64,000 nt of DNA, taken from the NCBI RefSeq assembly GCF_046237015.1, contig NZ_JBJYIN010000008.1, positions 1 to 64,000 on the forward strand, read 5' to 3'. Made by a program: the position numbers and the translations under genes. Below, in pieces: positions 57,876-64,000 of this stretch; position 1 is the stretch's first letter, and every line of letters starts with the position of its first letter. The DNA comes from JBJYIN01 sp046237015 (lineage in GTDB: Bacteria; Pseudomonadota; Gammaproteobacteria; Enterobacterales; Enterobacteriaceae). A model generated the notes under the pieces. That model was not told the origin of the DNA. It worked only from the letters and a program-made list of their open reading frames with translations, and ran no database searches.

Positions 57876-59735
57876 ATGCAACAGAGCTTAGATTATTTTG
57901 ATGCGTTGAATCGTGATTACCTTGCTGTTCATCAGGCGAAAGAAGACCTGTTCTGGCAGTTTTATATGGGAACGGGGAATGAAGATGTCTCGGCGCAATT
58001 TTCGGCAGCGGAAAGTGCCTACAAACGCTTTATCTCTCAACCGCAGCGTTTAGTTGAATTACGTCACCACATTGCGGCGTTAGCGTCTTGTCCGACAGAC
58101 GATCGCCAACAGGCATTACTGCACGGCTTGCAAGGGTGGTATCGCTTTTTTGACTGTAATGTGATTGAAGACATGCAGGCTCAGGCGCTGATGGATGAGA
58201 TCATTACGGCGGAAAGCGCACTGTACGAGAAGCGAAAAGCGTATGAAATGACACACCTGAATGCGCAAGGGCAACGCGTGTCAGCATCGTTGGGCGAGCT
58301 TCTGACCAATCAGGCAACGAATGATACGGAAGGCTATCGGCAAAGTTCTCAGCAGGCGCTACGTGATTTAGAACAGTGGCTATTGCATAACGGTTTCCCT
58401 GAGTTGATCGGCCTGCGTAACCGCTTTGCCCGCCAGATGGGATATCGCAATTATTTTGACTACAAGATCAATAAAACCGAGCAGATGTCGCCGGAACAGC
58501 TTTTCGCGATCCTGGATCCGTTTGAGGAGCAAACCCGTGAGGCCAATGTTCGTCGCCTGCGTGAACTGGCTGAGGAGAAAGGTCAGGATGCGCTGCAACC
58601 GTGGAATATTCGCTATGCCAGTACGGGGGATGTGACTCGGCAGCTTGATCCTTACTTCCCATTTTCAGCTTCTCTGGCTCGTTGGATCAATAGTTTTAAA
58701 CGCCTGCGTATCGGTTTTAATGGGGCAGAGTTACAGCTCGATTTGTTGGTGCGTAAGGGGAAATATGAAAATGGATTTATGCATGCACCCGTCCCTGCAT
58801 GTGTTCAGCAGGGAAAATGGGTTCCTGCTCGCATTAATTTCACTAGTCTGGCGAAACCGGATCAGGTAGGAAGCGGTGCCAGCGGTATCAACACGCTGTT
58901 TCACGAAGGTGGTCACGCTGCGCATTTCGCCAATATTCGCCAGAATGCACCGTGTTTTTCACAGGAGTTCCCGCCAACGTCGATGGCCTATGCGGAAACG
59001 CAGTCCATGTTTTGTGACAGTTTATTGCACGATGCTGACTGGCTTAAACGTTATGCCAAAAACGTGCAGGGTGAGGCGATCCCTGATGAGCTGATTCATG
59101 CAGATATCAGCACGCGTCAGCCGATGCGTGCCTTTAATGAACGTCACATCCTGCTGGTGCCTTATTTCGAATGGGAGCTTTACTCGTGGGATGATGAACA
59201 GCGCACGCCAGAGGCGATGACGCAACTCGCTCGTGAGGTAGAACAGCGAATTTTGGGGATCAACGGAAGCCCTCGTCCGACGTTGGCGATCCCGCATTTA
59301 CTGTCAATGGAATCAGCCTGTTCCTATCAGGGTTATTTATTGGCCCTGATGGCTGTGGAACAAACCCGACACTATTTTCTGCAACGGGATGGTTACTTAA
59401 CCGATAATGCGGCCATCGGTCCCGATTTGGCAAAACATTACTGGTTACCCGGTAATAGTGTTAGCCATGATGATACGCTGAGAAGTCTGACTGGCGAAGG
59501 CTTCAATCCGGCTTATCTGGCGCAGGCTTGCAACCTGACGGTTGATGAAGCCTGGCAGCAGGCGGAACACACGATGGCTCAGGCGCGATTACGTCCTCAG
59601 CCTGCTGCTGATTTTGATTTGGCGGCGCATATTCGTATTGTTGATGGCGATCGTGTGCTGGCTGATAATGAAAACGGTGACGATGAGATGTGTCAGGATT
59701 TTGCCGAGTTTATTGAGCGAGAATATTCACGCTAA
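57876..59735 (+). CDS. M3-family metallopeptidase (oligoendopeptidase-like)
   Basis: The product has 619 residues. It is an all-helical M3 peptidase with the zinc motif HEGGH at residues 343-347 (NTLFHEGGHAAHF) and a following Glu in AYAETQSMFCDSL as third ligand. The central MHAPVPACVQQGKWVPARIN and the C-terminal WYLPGNS-type segment (YWLPGNSVSHDDTLRSLTGE) fit the oligopeptidase branch. No signal peptide is visible, so it probably trims peptides in the cytoplasm. It is not PrlC or Dcp. It follows ybiB by 60 bases and shares a terminator region with glnQ. Confidence 0.88.
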   Translation: MQQSLDYFDALNRDYLAVHQAKEDLFWQFYMGTGNEDVSAQFSAAESAYKRFISQPQRLVELRHHIAALASCPTDDRQQALLHGLQGWYRFFDCNVIEDMQAQALMDEIITAESALYEKRKAYEMTHLNAQGQRVSASLGELLTNQATNDTEGYRQSSQQALRDLEQWLLHNGFPELIGLRNRFARQMGYRNYFDYKINKTEQMSPEQLFAILDPFEEQTREANVRRLRELAEEKGQDALQPWNIRYASTGDVTRQLDPYFPFSASLARWINSFKRLRIGFNGAELQLDLLVRKGKYENGFMHAPVPACVQQGKWVPARINFTSLAKPDQVGSGASGINTLFHEGGHAAHFANIRQNAPCFSQEFPPTSMAYAETQSMFCDSLLHDADWLKRYAKNVQGEAIPDELIHADISTRQPMRAFNERHILLVPYFEWELYSWDDEQRTPEAMTQLAREVEQRILGINGSPRPTLAIPHLLSMESACSYQGYLLALMAVEQTRHYFLQRDGYLTDNAAIGPDLAKHYWLPGNSVSHDDTLRSLTGEGFNPAYLAQACNLTVDEAWQQAEHTMAQARLRPQPAADFDLAAHIRIVDGDRVLADNENGDDEMCQDFAEFIEREYSR

Positions 59736-59745
59736 GATGAAAACT

Positions 59746-59767
59746 AAAGGGTGCTTTCGCACCCTTT
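59746..59767. terminator. Bidirectional hairpin between the M3 peptidase gene and glnQ
   Basis: AAAGGGTGC (59746-59754) and GCACCCTTT (59759-59767) form a 9-bp stem with a TTTC loop. The A and T at the stem ends give a U-rich 3' side in both directions. Confidence 0.75.
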
Positions 59768-59784
59768 AACGTATGAGTGAAAAC

Positions 59785-60507
59785 TCAGGAAACGTGCTGT
59801 AAAAACTCACGTAAGCGATCGCTTGGTGGATTGGTGATAAGTGTTTCTGGATCACCATCTTCAGCAATTCGCCCTTTATCAATAAAGATGAGCCGTGAAG
59901 CCACCTTATGGGCAAAGCCGACTTCGTGAGTCACGATAACCATTGTCATCCCTTCTTCCGCGAGATCCTTCATGACCGTCAGCACTTCGTGGCGTAACTC
60001 AGGGTCAAGTGCGGAGGTCGGCTCATCAAACAGCATCAACTTTGGTTTAACCGCCAGTGCCCGAGCAATGGCCACGCGCTGTTGTTGCCCGCCAGACAGT
60101 TCGGAAGGGTAGTGATTGGCCCGTTCGGATAAACCGACTTTTGCCAGGAGCTCTTTAGCGAGTTTTTCCGCTTCGGCTTTACCCGTTTTACGTACGCGAA
60201 TCGGACCAAAAGCCACGTTTTCCAGTGCCGTTAGATGAGGGAAAAGGTAGAACTGTTGGAACACCATACCGGCTTCCTGGCGGATCAACCGTTCATCCAC
60301 TCGCGGATCGTTAACTTTCAAGCCATCAACAATCAACTCACCGCTGGTGATCTCTTCAAGCTTATTGATACAGCGTAATAGCGTAGATTTACCGGAGCCA
60401 GAAGGCCCGATGATCACGACAACTTCACCCTGGTTAATTTTCAGATCGATATCATGTAAAACTTTCGTCTGACCAAAGTGTTTAGAAACATTTTTAAATT
60501 CAATCAT
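59785..60507 (-). CDS. glnQ: Glutamine ABC transporter ATP-binding protein
   Basis: The product has 240 residues, the standard polar amino acid transporter ATPase. Walker A GPSGSGKSTLLRCI, Q-loop GMVFQQFYLFPHLT, signature LSGGQQQRVAIARALA, Walker B LMLFDEPTSALDPE and the H-loop (VIVTHEVGF) are intact. It energises high-affinity glutamine import with GlnP and GlnH. The start overlaps the glnP stop by 4 bases. Confidence 0.97.
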   Translation of the reverse strand: MIEFKNVSKHFGQTKVLHDIDLKINQGEVVVIIGPSGSGKSTLLRCINKLEEITSGELIVDGLKVNDPRVDERLIRQEAGMVFQQFYLFPHLTALENVAFGPIRVRKTGKAEAEKLAKELLAKVGLSERANHYPSELSGGQQQRVAIARALAVKPKLMLFDEPTSALDPELRHEVLTVMKDLAEEGMTMVIVTHEVGFAHKVASRLIFIDKGRIAEDGDPETLITNPPSDRLREFLQHVS

Positions 60508-61163
60508 ATAATCTTAAGTCTTCTTTCCAGACGACGTAGGATGAAACTGAGAACCAGCGTGATAAACAAATAAATCACGGCCACCGCACTCCATATTTCC
60601 AGTGCACGGAAATTACCTGCGATGATTTCCTGGCCGGAACGTGTAAGTTCCGCCACGCCAATGACGATAAATAACGACGTGTCTTTGATACTGATGATCC
60701 ACTGATTACCCAGCGGCGGCAGCATGCGGCGCAGCGCCAGTGGCGCAATTACGTGCCGCAACGTCGCGCGGCGTGACAGCCCCAACGCCAGACCCGCTTC
60801 ACGAAAACCGTTATGGATAGACAATACTGAACCACGCGTGATTTCCGCGATGTAGGCACCCGAGTTAATCATGATCGTCACGACGGCGGCGGCAAAAGGG
60901 TCGATCCTTACGGAGGTCAAAATCATTGGTAACGCGAAGTAAATGAACATCACCTGAACAACAATCGGTGTGCCTCGAATAATTTCAATAAATACCAACG
61001 CGATACGGCTGGAAAACCACCCGCCGTAAGCGCGGGCAAAGCCCGCGAGAACGCCGATAACCAAGCCACCAAGCAGGCCTAGTACCGAGATCAACAATGT
61101 CATTTTTGCCCCTTCTAACAAAAGGGGCAGAGAAGGCCAAATGGCACTCCAATCAAACTGCAT
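60504..61163 (-). CDS. glnP: Glutamine ABC transporter permease
   Basis: The product has 219 residues and about five transmembrane helices of the HisM/GlnP type. MQFDWSAIWPSLPLLLEGAK is the family N-terminus. FREAGLALGLSRRATLRHVI is the EAA coupling loop that contacts GlnQ, and QWIISIKDTSLFIVIGVAEL follows. It homodimerises in the inner membrane. It is coupled to glnQ and lies 26 bases after glnH. Confidence 0.97.
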   Translation of the reverse strand: MQFDWSAIWPSLPLLLEGAKMTLLISVLGLLGGLVIGVLAGFARAYGGWFSSRIALVFIEIIRGTPIVVQVMFIYFALPMILTSVRIDPFAAAVVTIMINSGAYIAEITRGSVLSIHNGFREAGLALGLSRRATLRHVIAPLALRRMLPPLGNQWIISIKDTSLFIVIGVAELTRSGQEIIAGNFRALEIWSAVAVIYLFITLVLSFILRRLERRLKII

Positions 61164-61189
61164 GGAATATCTCCAGATTAAATCGGCAA

Positions 61190-61933
61190 TTACTTAGGTT
61201 CTACACCAAACCATTTCTTGTAGATTTCAGCATAAGTGCCGTTGTCACGCAGTGTTTGAAGTGCGCCATTAACTTTTTCACGCAGATCGCTGTTTTTCGG
61301 AAAGGCGATGCCGTATTGCTGTGCTTTGATGGAATCACCAACCGCTTTGAACTGACCGTTACCCGCGGTTTTGATGAAGTAAAGAATATTGGGCGTGTCA
61401 TGCAGGACAGCATCAGCACGATTAGTTCCTAACTCCATGTAGGCGTTGTCAATATTTGGAAACTGGCGCAAGTCTTTGGTCTTGATGTTCGCTTTGGCAT
61501 AGTCAACGGAGCCTGTACCGCTTTTCACGGCAACGACTTTGCCAGTTAAATCCTGCTCACCCTTGATCTCATTGTTGTCGGCTTTAACCATTACCAACAG
61601 GCCACTGTTATAATAGCCATCGGAGAAATCGATTGCTTTTTTACGCTCGTCAGTAATCGTGATCCCAGCCAGTGCCAGGTCAACGTTTCGGGTTTGCAAT
61701 GCGGGAATGATTCCGCCAAAGTCCATGGGTTTCAGGGTGTACTTCAGGTCGAGTTGTTTGGCGATGGCATCCCAAAGATCGATATCAAAACCAACGTATT
61801 TATCGCCTTGTTTGAACTCGAATGGAACGAAAGCGGTGTCGGTTGCGACAATCAACTCTTTTTCTGCAGCATAGCTGGAAACGCTCATCGCTAACGTTAA
61901 TGCAGCCAAAGAGGCTTTAAGTAATGATTTCAT
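61190..61933 (-). CDS. glnH: Glutamine-binding periplasmic protein
   Basis: The product has 247 residues. A signal peptide (MKSLLKASLAALTLAMSVSS, cleavage after YAA) is followed by a type 2 solute-binding fold nearly identical to E. coli GlnH: ATDTAFVPFEFKQGDKYVGF, NVDLALAGITITDERKKAID, VAVKSGTGSVDYAKANIKTK and the Asp of AVLHDTPNILYF. The start at 61933 is preferred over a TTG one codon upstream. It heads the glnHPQ operon. No sigma-54 or NtrC site could be recognised upstream, although E. coli glnH uses one. Confidence 0.97.
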   Translation of the reverse strand: MKSLLKASLAALTLAMSVSSYAAEKELIVATDTAFVPFEFKQGDKYVGFDIDLWDAIAKQLDLKYTLKPMDFGGIIPALQTRNVDLALAGITITDERKKAIDFSDGYYNSGLLVMVKADNNEIKGEQDLTGKVVAVKSGTGSVDYAKANIKTKDLRQFPNIDNAYMELGTNRADAVLHDTPNILYFIKTAGNGQFKAVGDSIKAQQYGIAFPKNSDLREKVNGALQTLRDNGTYAEIYKKWFGVEPK

Positions 61934-62546
61934 CAAATCCTTCCTATTTATACTGGTTGGAGATGCCCATTATTTCATAAGGGCAATGTTTTTACAGGCA
62001 TGATCAAGCATAGTACGAAAGTAATGGCCGTACGAAAATAAAAAAACCTTTAAAAACATTAAATTATTGACAGGTTGTTTGACTTGATCTGTCATTTTTA
62101 TGTAATCACCCATGCTGATGATAAGTATTTTTTATCCAATATCATCCGTTCAGGGTAACGTTATGATTAAGAATCTATCCCACCAGGGCTATTCATCTGC
62201 CATTTGCATCAGACAGCACTCAAAACCCCACGTACTGCACGTACATTCCGGCTGTTGCGCACTGTCTGTGTCCAAACGGATTGAACCATAACGTCTACCG
62301 GAATAGTTTCTAACTCATTCATACAGGGGAAACAACCGTTGATTGTTGTTATCTTGAATTATTATGGGAGAAAGGTAATTTTTTGAGCACTAAAGCGTAG
62401 AAAATAGTGAATGACAATGCAGATGGGCGATATCGTGAGCAATCGGGAACTTGATAGCAGCAGGATAGAAAAGCAATAAAAAGAGAAGGACCGCCGAGGC
62501 GGTCCTGTGATACCTGATGACTCGAGAGCGGTGGATATCTCAACGA
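61934..62546. other. glnH-dps intergenic region (613 bases)
   Basis: The first 220 bases next to glnH are AT-rich and should hold its promoter. Position 62163-62291 contains a 42-codon plus-strand frame with a plausible ribosome binding site, described among the findings. The dps terminator is at 62487-62506. Nothing else was recognised. Confidence 0.5.
62476..62506 (-). terminator. dps: Terminator of dps
   Basis: AGGACCGCC and GGCGGTCCT (62487-62506) form a 9-bp GC-rich stem. On the minus strand it is followed by TCTCTTTTTATT, about 40 bases after the dps stop codon. Confidence 0.9.
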
Positions 62547-63050
62547 TTATTCAATGTTGGATTCGATAAACCACAGGAATTTATCCAGATCGCGTGATGC
62601 CGCCGTCAGAATATCGGCGGTATCTTCATCCTCTGCCTTAGCGATCGCTTTACGCACATCGTTCGCAACGACGGCATAACGTTCCGCTAGCGCTTTCAGA
62701 TGCTCTTGTACGCTGTGGATATTGGTTGGGTAACTTTTCAGCGACGTCTCTTTGCTGACAATTTGCACGGTCCCCAGTGCGATGCCACCGAGCTGGACAA
62801 CACGTTCTGCCATTGTGTCCTGGTGTTCAGTAATTACAGTACGGAACCCATCAATCATTTCATGTACGGCAATGAAGTTTGCGCCACGCATGTTCCAGTG
62901 TGCCTGTTTCGTGATCAGGGACAGATCAATAAAATCAACTACCAGGTGGTTTAACAGCTTGATAGTAGAGGTCTTCACGCCATCATCCAAATCGTTGCGA
63001 GTATAGATAAGTTCGGAAGATGCGGATTCAACCAGTTTAGCGGTACGCAT
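62547..63050 (-). CDS. dps: DNA starvation/stationary phase protection protein Dps
   Basis: The product has 167 residues, a ferritin-like four-helix protein forming dodecamers. Ferroxidase residues are visible in LITKQAHWNMRGANFIAVHE (His) and in VITEHQDTMAERVVQLGG (Asp and Glu). It oxidises Fe(II) with H2O2, stores iron and binds DNA through its N-terminal Lys-containing tail. A sigma-S-like promoter is visible upstream. Gene order glnQPH-dps-rhtA is as in E. coli. Confidence 0.97.
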   Translation of the reverse strand: MRTAKLVESASSELIYTRNDLDDGVKTSTIKLLNHLVVDFIDLSLITKQAHWNMRGANFIAVHEMIDGFRTVITEHQDTMAERVVQLGGIALGTVQIVSKETSLKSYPTNIHSVQEHLKALAERYAVVANDVRKAIAKAEDEDTADILTAASRDLDKFLWFIESNIE

Positions 63051-63100
63051 AATATAGTCCTCTTATTTAATTTTCATCATCTAACTGTTTAATGAGGTTT

Positions 63101-63129
63101 ATTATAGCAGCGATAAAATGAGATATTGA
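63101..63129 (-). promoter_or_regulatory. dps: Likely dps promoter
   Basis: On the minus strand, CTATAAT (-10 TATAAT at 63106-63101 with a C at -13, a feature favoured by sigma-S) is 17 bases from TTCAAT (63129-63124), about 50 bases upstream of the dps start codon. Confidence 0.5.
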
Positions 63130-63154
63130 AAAGAATCATCTATTAAATTAATAG

Positions 63155-64000
63155 CTATTTTATTTCTGCTGATTTAGCAGGTTTTATTGTCATTGTGGCA
63201 CCGATAGAGGCAATTATAATAAATAAAAGCGCCATCCACTGGGTAAGCATTAAATGTTCATTAAGAAAGAAAATGCCGGAAATGGCGGCGATGGCGGGTT
63301 CCATACTCATTAAGGTGCTGAAGGTTCTGGCTGGCAGTCGGGTTAATGCTATCATCTCCAGAGAATAGGGGAGTGCAGTGGAAAGAATCGCGACAGCAAT
63401 ACCCAGTGGTAATATAGAAAGAGAAAACAGTGCGGGTTCTGAATAAATAATGCCAATAGGACAAAAAATAAATGCGGCGATGAATGAACCTACGGCAACC
63501 GTTCCAGGTCCATGATTCAAGCCCGCTTTTTGACCAAAAAGAATATATAACGCCCAGCAAACGCCTGCACCAATGGCACAAAGTGCACCTGTTATATCGA
63601 CATTGCCGATATTATGGCCAAAGGGTAATAAGAACCATAGCCCAAGGACTGCCAGAATGACCCAAAGGAAATCAATCAACCGGCGTGATGATAACATCGC
63701 CACCGCAAGGGGGCCGGTAAATTCCAGGGCGACGGCAATGCCGAGGGGAATCGTTCTCAATGAGAGATAAAAGAGAAAATTCATTCCTCCCAGCGTGATA
63801 CCGTAAACGATAAGCGACAGTCGGTTACTGCCAAAATGCATCCGCCAGGGCTTAAAAATGAGGCAAAGGATGAGTGTGCCGATGCCAAGGCGCAGCGCGG
63901 TTATCCCTGTCGCGCCGACAATTGGAAACAGGCTTTTAGCCAGCGCGGCACCACTTTGAATAGAGATCATGGATATCACGATCAGAAAAATTGAAAGTAA
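63155..64000 (-). CDS. rhtA: Threonine/homoserine exporter RhtA, 5' end outside the window
   Basis: The visible part covers about 281 residues of an EamA/DMT-superfamily exporter with about ten helices. SIQSGAALAKSLFPIVGATG, TALRLGIGTLILCLIFKPWR, LGIAVALEFTGPLAVAMLSS, STALPYSLEMIALTRLPART and FSTLMSMEPAIAAISGIFFL follow E. coli RhtA closely. The frame stays open to the right edge (codons before 63979 encode LLSIFLIVIS), so the start lies beyond 64000. RhtA exports threonine, homoserine and toxic analogues. Confidence 0.95.
   Translation of the reverse strand, partial: LLSIFLIVISMISIQSGAALAKSLFPIVGATGITALRLGIGTLILCLIFKPWRMHFGSNRLSLIVYGITLGGMNFLFYLSLRTIPLGIAVALEFTGPLAVAMLSSRRLIDFLWVILAVLGLWFLLPFGHNIGNVDITGALCAIGAGVCWALYILFGQKAGLNHGPGTVAVGSFIAAFIFCPIGIIYSEPALFSLSILPLGIAVAILSTALPYSLEMIALTRLPARTFSTLMSMEPAIAAISGIFFLNEHLMLTQWMALLFIIIASIGATMTIKPAKSAEIK

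Noticed and set aside
61934..62160. Sigma-54 promoter and NtrC sites upstream of glnH
   Set aside because: No TGGCAC-N5-TTGC-type element could be found by eye, although one is known in E. coli.

Overview
This 64 kb window is chromosomal DNA of a gamma-proteobacterium of the order Enterobacterales, most likely a soft-rot Pectobacteriaceae (Pectobacterium). Protein sequences are close to Escherichia coli orthologues, and gene order follows the E. coli moe-gsi-bio-uvrB-moa-ybh-din-gln-dps segment. That backbone is mixed with genes that lie elsewhere in E. coli (yohJK-cdd, bglX, pbpG, yohO) and with genus-specific insertions. The genus is an inference from the protein family mix and the abundant ERIC repeats. 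No tRNA, rRNA, CRISPR array, prophage or insertion sequence was found.

Layout: (1) 1-6.3 kb is an accessory stretch: a 5'-truncated ankyrin-repeat protein with a Pro-Glu repeat tract, a secreted Sel1-repeat protein, a PAT-type acetyltransferase, yqaE, a diguanylate cyclase, a nitroreductase and a thioesterase, with two tandem repeats and ERIC-like elements. (2) 6.5-14.3 kb holds moeAB (molybdenum cofactor) divergent from the glutathione importer operon gsiABCD. (3) 14.4-18.5 kb holds maeA and yohJ-yohK-cdd. (4) 18.6-23.7 kb holds the biotin genes, bioA divergent from bioBFCD around a BirA-type operator. (5) 24-27.7 kb holds uvrB (SOS box), a VOC protein and ybhK. (6) 27.8-30.9 kb holds moaABCDE behind both a ModE-type operator and a Moco riboswitch. 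(7) 31-39.2 kb holds ybhL, then the CecR-controlled efflux system cecR-ybhGFSR divergent from rhlE. (8) 39.4-44.1 kb holds dusC, then mmuPM (S-methylmethionine use) behind a MetJ-type operator, an unknown gene and a CYTH protein. (9) 44.4-47.2 kb holds a periplasmic flavin reductase built from separate FAD and FMN-binding proteins. (10) 47.4-59.7 kb holds pbpG, a glutathione transferase, bglX, idi, the tiny gene yohO, a LysE exporter with an AraC regulator, dinG-ybiB and an M3 peptidase. (11) 59.8-64 kb holds glnHPQ, dps and the 3' part of rhtA.

Functionally the window is dominated by cofactor supply (Moco and biotin), small-molecule transport (glutathione, glutamine, S-methylmethionine, drug efflux, amino-acid export) and DNA/RNA maintenance (UvrB, DinG, RhlE, DusC, Dps). 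Most operons show the regulatory site expected for their pathway, and these sites are listed individually.

No wholly new multi-gene system stands out. The least ordinary items are a family of modular ERIC elements, one of which (48351-48692) is a chain of about a dozen small hairpins; a split FAD/FMN periplasmic fumarate-reductase-like system without any haem; an unrecognised gene attached to mmuPM; and two short genes that automated calling would probably miss.
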